Notes: generated from the letters alone by a model not told the origin. A stretch of DNA of 5,818 nucleotides from Lachnospiraceae bacterium (GCA_900772675.1 CAAGRM010000244.1:1-5818); one strand, 5' to 3'; shown: positions 1 through 5,588, counted from the first letter of the stretch. Numbers and translations are program-made.

Positions 1-40
1 AAAAAGATCTCCTTATTGTCTGCTCTTTTTTGTGTGCAAA

Positions 41-47
41 AAGGAGG
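41..47 (+). promoter_or_regulatory. Ribosome binding site of ureA
   Basis: AAGGAGG lies 6 bases before the ATG at 54. It selects this ATG over an in-frame upstream ATG at 30, which has no ribosome site and would add eight residues foreign to the family. The operon promoter is not visible in the first 40 bases and probably lies outside the window. Confidence 0.85.
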
Positions 48-53
48 AAAACC

Positions 54-356
54 ATGAGACTTAATCCCAAGGAACAGGAAAAATTAATGCTTCATATGGC
101 CGGCAATCTTGCCAAAGAGCGGAGAGCGCGCGGTCTGAAACTGAATTACCCGGAAGCACTCGCCTACATCAGTTCTGAGCTTCTGGAACTGGCAAGGGAC
201 GGAAAGACCGTTGTGGAGCTGATGCAGCTCGGCACAAAGATTCTGACCCGCGACGATGTCATGGACGGCGTTGCCGATATGATCGGCGAAGTCCAGGTCG
301 AGGCAACGTTCCCGGATGGAACCAAACTGGTCACTGTACATAATCCGATTCAGTAA
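54..356 (+). CDS. ureA: Urease subunit gamma (UreA)
   Basis: This gene encodes the small gamma subunit of urease, the cytoplasmic nickel enzyme that hydrolyses urea to ammonia and carbamate. The protein has 100 residues, the usual gamma-subunit length, starting [17 protein letters not shown] and ending HNPIQ. Family hallmarks are visible along its length: [10 protein letters not shown] (about 38-47), the [18 protein letters not shown] block (about 65-82) and the [18 protein letters not shown] tail. The start at 54 is set by AAGGAGG six bases upstream. ureB follows after 14 bases, so the two are surely co-transcribed. The gene itself looks undamaged, but its partner alpha subunit is destroyed downstream, so the product has no complete enzyme to join. 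Family assignment is by recognition of the sequence; loss of function in context is inference. Confidence 0.96.
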   Translation: MRLNPKEQEKLMLHMAGNLAKERRARGLKLNYPEALAYISSELLELARDGKTVVELMQLGTKILTRDDVMDGVADMIGEVQVEATFPDGTKLVTVHNPIQ

Positions 357-370
357 GGAGGAGACATCAT

Positions 371-730
371 ATGAAAATCGGTGAAATCATGGCTTCCGAT
401 CGCGAGATCACATTAAATGAAGGCAAAAAGGCAGTCACTATCATGGTAGCAAACAAAGGCGACCGTCCCGTTCAGGTCGGCTCCCATTTTCATTTCTTTG
501 AGGTCAACCGGTGCCTCTCCTTTGACCGGGAAAAAGCATACGGCTATCACCTCGACATCCCTTCCGGAACTTCGGTCCGTTTTGAGCCGGGCGAGGAAAA
601 AGAGGTTCAGCTCACCGAGATGGGCGGCAGAAAGCGTGTCTTCGGTCTCAATGACCTGACCTGCGCACAGGCGGCCGACGATACGAAAGCCGCATCACTG
701 GAAAATGCGAAATTAAAAGGATTTCTGTAA
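371..730 (+). CDS. ureB: Urease subunit beta (UreB)
   Basis: This gene encodes the beta subunit of urease, a structural subunit that packs against the alpha subunit and carries no catalytic metal ligands. The protein has 119 residues, slightly long for a free beta subunit (about 100-120). The core signature [21 protein letters not shown] (starting near residue 37) and the [20 protein letters not shown] block (about 62-81) are intact, as is the family motif around [12 protein letters not shown]. It starts 14 bases after the ureA stop with GGAGGAG upstream. Immediately after its stop is GGAGGGACAG (731-740), which must be the old ribosome site of ureC, but no ureC start follows. The gene reads as intact inside a dead operon, which suggests the damage is recent. 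Confidence 0.96.
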   Translation: MKIGEIMASDREITLNEGKKAVTIMVANKGDRPVQVGSHFHFFEVNRCLSFDREKAYGYHLDIPSGTSVRFEPGEEKEVQLTEMGGRKRVFGLNDLTCAQAADDTKAASLENAKLKGFL

Positions 731-736
731 GGAGGG
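731..736 (+). promoter_or_regulatory. Orphan ribosome binding site of the lost ureC start
   Basis: GGAGGG directly abuts the ureB stop, as expected for the ribosome site of ureC in a ureABC operon. No ATG follows at the proper distance. A TTG at 749 would open only 16 codons (MKQISSGQPRNKGHDK) within AT-rich, insertion-derived sequence. It therefore marks the left edge of the ureC disruption, at about 740-750. Confidence 0.6.
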
Positions 737-744
737 ACAGCAAA

Positions 745-1026
745 AAGTTTGAAACAAATAAGTAGCGGGCAACCAAGAAATAAAGGACATGACAAATAAA
801 CCACCTAAAAAGCTGGCTTAAAAACTAAATATAAACGCAACACTAATCAGGAAACGGTTAATGGTTCGTCTTTAATGACATAACCACGTTGCCTTAAAAG
901 ATTAAGTGCTTGTGAAGTAGAAAGAATCTTTTCTTCCTTCACAGGACGAGATTCAAGAAAACCTTCTGGTGTATATGACTTTAAATCTGAGAGTATGTGC
1001 CAGATAGCGGTCAGGATCATACGACA
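745..1026 (-). mobile_element. Truncated insertion sequence remnant, IS110-like
   Basis: A block of AT-rich DNA unlike its surroundings separates the ureC ribosome site from the surviving 3' part of ureC. On the minus strand it holds the last 59 codons of a transposase (stop at 847-849), followed by about 100 bases of non-coding DNA that would be the downstream end of the element. The left boundary is estimated from the composition change and the expected ureC start, so it is good to roughly 10 bases. The right boundary is where ureC homology begins (1021-1030). No terminal inverted repeats or target duplication are evident. IS110 elements often lack both, so this does not decide the family. 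The upstream end of the element and most of its transposase are gone. Confidence 0.62.
847..1026 (-). pseudogene. IS110-like transposase, C-terminal fragment
   Basis: The reading frame gives 59 residues beginning [16 protein letters not shown] and ending GYVIKDEPLTVS before a TGA. The helix [11 protein letters not shown], followed by a polar linker and then STSQALNLLRQRGYVIKD, matches what I remember of the extreme C-terminus of IS110-family transposases, after their second (Transposase_20) domain. Full proteins of this family have roughly 320-430 residues, so over 80% is missing, including the catalytic DEDD and serine residues. The frame continues upstream through the antisense of ureC, but that part is chance coding. 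There is no start codon or ribosome site belonging to the fragment. Another transposase family with a similar tail cannot be excluded without a search. Confidence 0.6.
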
Positions 1027-1440
1027 GATCTCGTGCTCTGGAATCCCGCTTTCTTCGGTTCCAAACCGGATATGATCATCAAAGGCGGCATGATTGTTGC
1101 TTCCAAAATGGGAGATGCCAATGCTTCCATCCCGACAACACAGCCGGTCTGCTACCAGCCAATGTTTGCCGCTCATGGAAAAGCAAAACAGGAAGCCTGC
1201 CTGACCTTTGTTTCTAAGGCTGCCTTTGACGCAGGCGTTAAAGATGCTTACGGACTGGAAAAAACAGTTGTCCCGGTACACGGCTGCCGCAATATCAGCA
1301 AGAAAGATATGGTATGGAACGACCGCACACCGAAGCTTACTGTAGATCCGGAGACGTATAAAGCAACAGTCGATGGAGAGGAAATCACTTCCCGCCCGGC
1401 CGAAAAACTGCCGCTGACCCAGCTTTACAGTCTGTTCTAA
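1027..1440 (+). pseudogene. ureC: Urease subunit alpha (UreC), C-terminal remnant
   Basis: The surviving 137 codons run from [20 protein letters not shown] to the natural C-terminus [10 protein letters not shown]. They correspond to about residues 430-570 of the normal alpha subunit, which catalyses urea hydrolysis on a di-nickel centre. Family landmarks include [22 protein letters not shown] and the PMFAAHGKA segment. Missing are the two His ligands of the HxH motif, the carbamylated lysine, the later His and Asp ligands, and the mobile active-site flap, all of which lie in the lost N-terminal three quarters. The frame extends back to a GTG at 997 inside the insertion remnant, but no ribosome site precedes it. 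The stretch looks under no later decay: no internal stops or frameshifts. Function as urease is impossible from this fragment. Confidence 0.93.
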
Positions 1441-1465
1441 ACGACTCTGCATCTTATAAAACCAT

Positions 1466-1473
1466 ACGAGGAG
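1466..1473 (+). promoter_or_regulatory. Ribosome binding site of the ureI remnant
   Basis: ACGAGGAG lies nine bases before the ATG at 1483, in the 42-base gap after the ureC stop. Its preservation shows that the start of the next operon gene is genuine and not chance similarity. Confidence 0.65.
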
Positions 1474-1482
1474 AATTTTATT

Positions 1483-1560
1483 ATGCTTGGAGTGTGTCTT
1501 TTATTTGTAGGAATTGTACTGATCAACAACGGCATTTCTTGCCTCCGATCCGGAAATTGA
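1483..1560 (+). pseudogene. ureI: UreI/AmiS-type urea channel, N-terminal stub
   Basis: The frame reads 25 residues, MLGVCLLFVGIVLINNGI followed by SCLRSGN and a TGA. The first 18 residues match the start of UreI/AmiS-family proteins (Helicobacter UreI begins MLGLVLLYVGIVLISNGI), inner-membrane channels that admit urea or short amides. Normal proteins have about 170-200 residues with six membrane helices; only the first half-helix survives. After NNGI the sequence leaves the family and, one frame over, becomes the ureD-like tail. The location directly after ureC fits gene orders in which ureI separates structural and accessory urease genes. The identity rests on only 18 residues, but they carry a very recognisable motif and sit in the right context. 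Confidence 0.72.
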
Positions 1561-1678
1561 CGGCGGCGCAACTATACTTTCCTGCGGTGATCTTGCAGTT
1601 CGTATTTTCGGTCTACGCGCGCAAAGGCTGCAGCAAATGGCGGAAAAAATAAAGTCTGCATATGACAAATTTTTATAA
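1532..1678 (+). pseudogene. Probable UreD/UreH urease accessory protein, C-terminal remnant
   Basis: Starting one base after the ureI codon phase, an open frame reads 48 residues, from AFLASDPEIDGGATILSCGD through LAVRIFGLRAQRLQQMAEKI to KSAYDKFL and TAA. The pattern of a short beta strand LAVRIFG, then a polar turn and an amphipathic helix at the very C-terminus, resembles the end of UreD/UreH, a chaperone that with UreF and UreG delivers nickel to urease. UreD is commonly the last accessory gene in such operons, which supports the call. It has no start codon or ribosome site, and is about one sixth of a normal UreD (about 270 residues). Identification is moderate: it could be the tail of another operon-end gene, such as a nickel transporter component. 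Confidence 0.5.
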
Positions 1679-1744
1679 CTGTCTATTCAAGTCGTTCACT
1701 TTTCCCTTCGTCAAATTTCGCAGAAAAAATGTCAAAATAAGAGT

Positions 1745-1773
1745 ATGACAACCTCTTCAGAATGTGATAAAAT
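1745..1773 (+). promoter_or_regulatory. Predicted sigma-A promoter of the MATE gene
   Basis: ATGACA (1745-1750, five of six to TTGACA) and TAAAAT (1768-1773, five of six to TATAAT) are separated by exactly 17 bases. Transcription would start near 1780, leaving a leader of about 50 bases. No convincing terminator is seen between the urease remnants and this promoter (1679-1744), so read-through from the old operon is also possible. Confidence 0.6.
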
Positions 1774-1832
1774 AACTTTCGTTTTAAGCGAAGATAAAAC
1801 TTATTTTACCATCATTTCGAGGAGGTTTTCTC

Positions 1833-3203
1833 ATGGAAAAAGACATGACAAAGGGAAGTCCGCTTCCGGTCATTCTGCAGTTTACGCTGCCGCTGATTAT
1901 CGGAAACATTTTCCAGCAGCTCTACAACATGGCAGACACGATTATCGTTGGCCGATATGTCGGAGCGGATGCACTGGCTGCAGTTGGTTCTACGGGAACG
2001 ATTATGTTCCTGGTTCTTGGATTTGCGCAGGGCATCACAGCAGGCTTTACGGTTCTGACATCGCAACGGTTCGGTGCAAAGGATACGAGCGGAGTAAAGC
2101 GAAGTGTGGCAAACGGCATTCTACTGGCTCTCCTTTTCACGGTTGTCCTGACGTTCTTCAGCATGATCTCCATGCGGCCGCTGCTGCATCTCATGAACAC
2201 ACCGGAGAATATTTTTCAGGACGCTTATACCTATATTATGATTATCTGCGGTGGCCTGATCGCTACGATTTTTTACAATCTGCTTTCCTCCTATCTGCGT
2301 GCAGTAGGAAACAGCCAGACTCCGCTGATGTTCCTGATTTTTTCGGCTGTATTAAATGTTCTTCTGGATCTGCTTCTCATCATTCGTTTTAAAATGGGCG
2401 TTGCGGGAGCCGGATATGCAACCGTTTTCTCCCAGGGAATTTCTGCTGTGCTCTGTCTTTTTTATATTTATCGCTCCATGCCGGATATGTGGCCGGAAAA
2501 ACACCACTGGAAGCTTCATGCGGCAGATTCCCGCCATCAGCTCTCGATGGGAATTCCGATGGCACTCCAGTTTGCCATCACTGCATCCGGTACAATGATT
2601 ATGCAGGCTGCCATTAACCTGTTCGGCTCGGAGGCGGTTGCCGCTTTTACGGCGGCCTGTAAGCTGCAGAATCTGGTCACACAGGGCTTTTCCGCAATGG
2701 GACAGACGATGGCAACCTACAGCGGGCAAAATTTCGGAAAGGGCGATATTCCACGGATTAAAAAGGGAGTTCGCGCTGCACTTCTGACTTCCGTCACGTA
2801 TTCGATCGCAGCCGCTGTTCTCGTCTTCCTTCTTCTGAAGCCATGTCTTTCCCTCTTCTTCTCAGGTGATGTCGATATGGCCGTCATGATGCCATGGGCA
2901 AAGACTTATTCCTATATGTGTGCTCTTTTTTATGTACCGCTCTGCACCATCTTTATTTTCCGAAATGCAATGCAGGGCTGCGGCTACGGCTTTCTGCCTA
3001 TGATGGGCGGTGTTTCTGAACTCTTTGCGCGCCTTATTGTAGCTGTGATTGCCATGAAAGTCATCAGCTACCCGCTCGCCTGCTTCTGTGACCCGGCAGC
3101 CTGGGTGACGGCAGCTGTCTTTACCGGTGTTTCGTATCTGTTCGTGATGAAGGATATCGACAAAAAGTACGGGACAAAGACACCGACGGCTCCGATCAGC
3201 TGA
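1833..3203 (+). CDS. MATE-family multidrug/toxin efflux transporter
   Basis: This is a cytoplasmic-membrane antiporter of the multidrug and toxic compound extrusion family, which exports cationic or aromatic compounds using a Na+ or H+ gradient. The 456-residue length is typical. The N-terminus MEKDMTKGSPLPVILQFTLP leads into helix 1, with the family motif QQLYNMADTIIVGRYVGADA (residues 29-48). The two pseudo-symmetric halves follow, the second beginning near 238 (SMGIPMALQFAITASGTMIM). Recognisable second-half motifs are YSGQNFGKGDIPRIKKG (296-312) and FRNAMQGCGYGFLPM (376-390). About twelve membrane helices are expected. GAGGAGG lies seven bases before the start. It has its own promoter and a strong terminator, so it is likely monocistronic. 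Substrate cannot be read from the sequence. The call belongs to the large group of Firmicute MATE proteins, often annotated only by family. Confidence 0.95.
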   Translation: MEKDMTKGSPLPVILQFTLPLIIGNIFQQLYNMADTIIVGRYVGADALAAVGSTGTIMFLVLGFAQGITAGFTVLTSQRFGAKDTSGVKRSVANGILLALLFTVVLTFFSMISMRPLLHLMNTPENIFQDAYTYIMIICGGLIATIFYNLLSSYLRAVGNSQTPLMFLIFSAVLNVLLDLLLIIRFKMGVAGAGYATVFSQGISAVLCLFYIYRSMPDMWPEKHHWKLHAADSRHQLSMGIPMALQFAITASGTMIMQAAINLFGSEAVAAFTAACKLQNLVTQGFSAMGQTMATYSGQNFGKGDIPRIKKGVRAALLTSVTYSIAAAVLVFLLLKPCLSLFFSGDVDMAVMMPWAKTYSYMCALFYVPLCTIFIFRNAMQGCGYGFLPMMGGVSELFARLIVAVIAMKVISYPLACFCDPAAWVTAAVFTGVSYLFVMKDIDKKYGTKTPTAPIS

Positions 3204-3223
3204 CATTTTTTCATACCAAACGC

Positions 3224-3274
3224 AAAACTGCGCGGAATGCACGATTTTGAAATGCATTCCACGCAGTTTTTTGT
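3224..3274. terminator. Bidirectional hairpin terminator between MATE and DUF3169 genes
   Basis: Bases 3224-3241 and 3253-3270 form an 18-base-pair stem with a single C/A mismatch (3233/3261) and an 11-base loop. The stem starts with AAAA and ends with TTTT on both strands, so it works as an intrinsic terminator for the MATE gene (stop 3203) and for the convergent DUF3169 gene (stop 3285). Confidence 0.9.
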
Positions 3275-3284
3275 ATTTACAGGA

Positions 3285-4076
3285 TTACGGATTCAGTTTT
3301 GCTTTCTGCAGACTTACACAGGAACGATGATATGTGAGTGTCATCGTCAGATAAATAACGCCCACGACAATGACTGCGAGAATACCGGTATGGAACACCA
3401 GATGCAGGATCATCGTCGCACACAGCAGGATCTGAATCATCTTGCCCAGCGCCATATAGGCCTTATAGGCACTCTGATATACCATCTCTTTTTCTGCCTC
3501 ATCGCAGCTTGCCATCCAGTCTTTCTGGAAGTTTTTTGAGTTCATATCGCCTCTCTTCTCCGGGTGAGCTGCCTGAACCATTTTTACATAACGCATCTGA
3601 TAATAGCCATAGAGAAAGAAGTTGATACAAAACAGAGCACAGGTTGCCAGGAATCCGGCGAGCTCTTTTCCCGATGCTTCTTCCAGCCAGGAACGGGAAA
3701 AGGTAAATGTCAGCACGATGATATCGCAGACCTGCGAAATCACATTGCAGTTCATCAGCATCGCGCCGTATTTCTCTTCTTCATAGCTTAAGACTTCGTA
3801 CTGTTCATCCTCTGCTTCTTCGAGATGCTTCATCGTATCCTTTAATTTCCGGCTGTAAAATTCCATCAGGACAATGCTTACAACGAAAATTACCGCAATG
3901 ATCGGCAGTGCCAGCGGGCGGACCAGATCGCTCAGATCACTCATGCCATTTTTCACTCCGAACGTCATAAAAATTCCGACAAAAAAACCGCAGACTCCGC
4001 CGATTCCCAGATAAATCAGCATCCGTTTCATCAGCTTTCCGTAGGAATTTGGTTTGTTCCCCTGTTTTTCTTTCAT
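3285..4076 (-). CDS. DUF3169 family integral membrane protein
   Basis: The product is a 263-residue membrane protein that I recognise as resembling DUF3169, a family of unknown function common in Firmicutes. About six membrane segments are visible: roughly residues 18-40, 54-73, 107-127, 138-158, 207-228 and 230-248. An acidic cytoplasmic stretch (KHLEEAEDEQYEVLSYEEEKYG, about 83-104) sits between the second and third, and a charged loop (about 163-200) between the fourth and fifth. Its ATG overlaps the TGA of the upstream XRE gene by four bases (ATGA), and GAGGAGG inside that gene (4084-4090) serves as its ribosome site, so the two are translationally coupled. Genes of this family are usually paired with a small HTH regulator, as here. 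No enzyme motif is seen. A role in sensing or relieving envelope stress would be speculation. Confidence 0.85.
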   Translation of the reverse strand: MKEKQGNKPNSYGKLMKRMLIYLGIGGVCGFFVGIFMTFGVKNGMSDLSDLVRPLALPIIAVIFVVSIVLMEFYSRKLKDTMKHLEEAEDEQYEVLSYEEEKYGAMLMNCNVISQVCDIIVLTFTFSRSWLEEASGKELAGFLATCALFCINFFLYGYYQMRYVKMVQAAHPEKRGDMNSKNFQKDWMASCDEAEKEMVYQSAYKAYMALGKMIQILLCATMILHLVFHTGILAVIVVGVIYLTMTLTYHRSCVSLQKAKLNP

Positions 4077-4282
4077 GGTTCATCCTCCTCATATTGAAAA
4101 ATATCTTCTACTTTTACTTCACAGATTTTTGCAAGTTTTAACGCCAGTGTCACCGACGGTGAATAATCTCCCCGCTCGATCAGGCTGATGGTCTGTCTCG
4201 ATACTCCCGCCATTTTTCCAAGGTCGGTTTGGTTGATGCCAAGCTTCGAACGGTACTCTTTTAACTGATTGTACAGCGGCAT
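4073..4282 (-). CDS. XRE-family HTH transcriptional regulator
   Basis: The gene encodes a 69-residue protein that is almost only a helix-turn-helix domain of the Cro/C1 (XRE) type: LKEYRSKLGINQTDLGKMAG, then SRQTISLIERGDYSPSVTLA, with the recognition helix around residues 28-36. The acidic tail EEDEP ends in the overlap with the DUF3169 gene. The start at 4282 is supported by AAAGGAG (4291-4297) eight bases upstream; longer in-frame starts up to 4390 run through the promoter and operator region and are rejected. Small regulators of this kind (YvaO/YgzD-like) bind DNA as dimers and often control their own operon. The three dyads just upstream are the obvious candidate sites. It is probably a repressor, though XRE proteins of this class can also activate. 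Confidence 0.92.
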   Translation of the reverse strand: MPLYNQLKEYRSKLGINQTDLGKMAGVSRQTISLIERGDYSPSVTLALKLAKICEVKVEDIFQYEEDEP

Positions 4283-4325
4283 CGCAGCATCTCCTTTCAC
4301 TTTGTTTTTAGATGAGCTCTCTATT

Positions 4326-4343
4326 TGACAACTTTTCTTGTCA
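4326..4343. promoter_or_regulatory. Operator 1: TGACAA-N6-TTGTCA dyad
   Basis: A perfect 6-base inverted repeat with a 6-base spacer (CTTTTC). It lies just downstream of the predicted -10 of the XRE gene, overlapping the likely transcription start. Binding here would block initiation. Confidence 0.75.
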
Positions 4344-4349
4344 TCTACT

Positions 4350-4378
4350 ACTCTACTATTGACAACTTTATTTGTCAA
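4350..4378 (-). promoter_or_regulatory. Predicted promoter of the XRE-DUF3169 operon
   Basis: Read on the minus strand, a consensus TTGACA (plus-strand bases 4373-4378) is followed after 17 bases by TAGAGT (4350-4355, four of six to TATAAT). The perfect -35 lies inside operator 2, and the expected start falls in operator 1. The 5' leader would be about 60 bases. Confidence 0.6.
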
Positions 4379-4380
4379 TA
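4357..4380. promoter_or_regulatory. Operator 2: extended TATTGACAA-N6-TTGTCAATA dyad
   Basis: The most symmetric of the three sites: 9-base arms match perfectly around the spacer CTTTAT. Its right arm contains the predicted -35 hexamer of the XRE promoter on the minus strand, so occupancy would directly exclude RNA polymerase. Confidence 0.8.
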
Positions 4381-4384
4381 GTTT

Positions 4385-4409
4385 TGACAAGTTTTTTTGT
4401 CATTGTCAA
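4385..4409. promoter_or_regulatory. Operator 3: TGACAA-N6-TTGTCA dyad with an extra half site
   Basis: Bases 4385-4402 repeat the same dyad (spacer GTTTTT), and a further TTGTCA follows directly at 4403-4408. It sits upstream of the XRE -35 and is the copy closest to the divergent NYN gene. It could stabilise binding at operator 2 or bring the divergent gene under the same control. Confidence 0.7.
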
Positions 4410-4462
4410 GCGGATATTCGCAATGGAAGCAGGGGACTTACTTGATTCGGTTAAACTCCCGG

Positions 4463-4491
4463 TTGATTTGTAGGCCGAAATGTACTAAACT
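4463..4491 (+). promoter_or_regulatory. Possible weak promoter of the NYN-OST-HTH gene
   Basis: TTGATT (4463-4468) and TAAACT (4486-4491) are 17 bases apart; each matches the consensus at four of six positions. Better candidates are not seen between operator 3 and the gene. The plus-strand TTGACA copies inside the operators lack a -10 at proper distance. Confidence 0.35.
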
Positions 4492-4540
4492 AAAGATATC
4501 TATTTTCGTAACTATTCAAGCCGCAGAAAGGACAGAATCT

Positions 4541-5506
4541 ATGGAACAGAAAGACAGCCGGTTTGCCGTATTGATCGATGCGGACAATGTTTCCCCGAAA
4601 TACATCAAATATATCCTGGACGAGGTTTCCGACCAGGGCGTTGCTACGTACAAGAGAATCTACGGGGACTGGACGGACATCTCAAAAAAGAGCTGGAAGG
4701 AACAGCTGCTACGTTACTCGATCAATCCGATCCAGCAGTACAGCAATACGAACGGAAAAAATTCAACTGACTCCGCGATGATCATCGATGCCATGGATAT
4801 CCTCTACTCCGGAAATGTAGAGGGCTTCTGCCTGGTTTCCTCAGACTCTGATTTTACCAAATTGGCGCAGCGTCTGCGTGAGTCCGGCATGTTTGTGCTC
4901 GGCATGGGCGAGCAGAAAACCCCTTCTTCTTTCCGCGTTGCGTGCGATGCCTTTAAAATTCTCGAAATCATTTCCCAGAACGAGGACGATATCTCCCCTG
5001 CGATTACCGCTGTCTCGGAAAATCCGGCGCGCTACGGCACTTCTCAGGACGAAACCCCTTCCATTACAAGCAAGGCAGAAATCGAGCGGACGGTTTCCCG
5101 TGTGCTGACGGAAAATAATGACCATGGAAAGAATACGACGCTCAGTGAGATCGGCAGTATTTTACAGAAGAAATTTTCGGAGTTTGATGTTCGAAATTAC
5201 GGCTATTCGAAGCTTTCTACGTTTTTGGAGAGTATGAATGATATCGAGGTGCTGAAGACGGGTCACAATTACCTCGTAAAGGAACGCCAGAACACCGTAT
5301 CGCGCCAGCAGATCGAAAAATGTATCACGGATCTGATCTGCTCCAACGGAGGCCATATCGACAACCTGAGCATCATTCACGACGCTCTGCGGAACCGCTT
5401 CCCGGGCTTCGATGTGAAGCAGTATGGGTACAGCAGGATCTCAAGTTTTATCAACAGTTTTAAAAAATTCAAAATCACAAACAATACGGTACAGATGAAA
5501 CAATAG
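4541..5506 (+). CDS. NYN-domain (PIN-like) putative ribonuclease with two OST-HTH/LOTUS domains
   Basis: This is a 321-residue, probably cytoplasmic, protein predicted to bind and cut RNA. Residues about 6-145 form an NYN domain, a PIN-like nuclease fold. The acidic residues expected for metal binding are all visible: D13 and D15 in VLIDADN, D77 in STDSAMIID, and D102 and D104 in VSSDSDF. After a low-complexity linker (about 147-176), two OST-HTH/LOTUS repeats follow, about 178-247 and 254-321. Their matching cores are FDVRNYGYSKLSTFLESM (215-232) and FDVKQYGYSRISSFINSF (290-307). LOTUS domains bind RNA, so the tandem probably selects the substrate for the nuclease. The start at 4541 is chosen because AGAAAGGA lies eight bases upstream and IDADN then falls near the N-terminus as usual; an in-frame start at 4397 lies in operator 3 and is rejected. 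It is divergent from the XRE operon and stands alone before a terminator. Its RNA target is unknown. Confidence 0.9.
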   Translation: MEQKDSRFAVLIDADNVSPKYIKYILDEVSDQGVATYKRIYGDWTDISKKSWKEQLLRYSINPIQQYSNTNGKNSTDSAMIIDAMDILYSGNVEGFCLVSSDSDFTKLAQRLRESGMFVLGMGEQKTPSSFRVACDAFKILEIISQNEDDISPAITAVSENPARYGTSQDETPSITSKAEIERTVSRVLTENNDHGKNTTLSEIGSILQKKFSEFDVRNYGYSKLSTFLESMNDIEVLKTGHNYLVKERQNTVSRQQIEKCITDLICSNGGHIDNLSIIHDALRNRFPGFDVKQYGYSRISSFINSFKKFKITNNTVQMKQ

Positions 5507-5588
5507 CATTCAAAACCCAAACCAGATTCGCCGGATCCGGATCGTGTTTGATATACCATGTACATGTTTGGTGTGCCCGCAACAAAAA
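5507..5588. other. Short intergenic stretch with small palindromes
   Basis: No gene is seen. Two 10-base perfect palindromes occur, CCGGATCCGG (5531-5540) and CATGTACATG (5557-5566), framed by a CCAAAC/GTTTGG pair (5517-5522, 5566-5571). No role is evident. Confidence 0.3.

Noticed and set aside
749..799. 16-codon TTG-initiated peptide after the orphan ureC ribosome site
   Set aside because: The spacing from the ribosome site is long (over ten bases) and the sequence is insertion-derived; no reason to regard it as a gene.
997..1026. GTG start giving a longer ureC-frame protein of 147 residues
   Set aside because: The first ten codons lie inside the insertion remnant, have no ribosome site and do not resemble UreC.
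847..1452. 201-codon minus-strand open frame
   Set aside because: Only its last 59 codons resemble a transposase; the rest is the antisense of the ureC remnant read through by chance.
1745..2392. 215-codon plus-strand open frame overlapping the MATE gene
   Set aside because: It is a shifted-frame shadow of the MATE gene, with a composition rich in Cys, His and Ser and no family resemblance; the MATE frame has the ribosome site and clear motifs.
4283..4390. N-terminal extension of the XRE protein
   Set aside because: It would be encoded by the operators and promoter; the ATG at 4282 has a good ribosome site and starts the HTH domain at the normal place.
4326..4409. CRISPR-like array in the TGACAA/TTGTCA repeats
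   Set aside because: The units are 18-base dyads with irregular short gaps, overlapping a promoter; operator sites explain them better.
4397..4540. 48-residue N-terminal extension of the NYN protein
   Set aside because: The extension begins in operator 3 without a ribosome site; the ATG at 4541 has AGAAAGGA at proper distance and puts the NYN motif near the N-terminus.
5507..5588. Palindromes CCGGATCCGG and CATGTACATG as a regulatory or replication element
   Set aside because: Ten-base palindromes are short, unrepeated and lie between two gene ends; nothing else supports a function.
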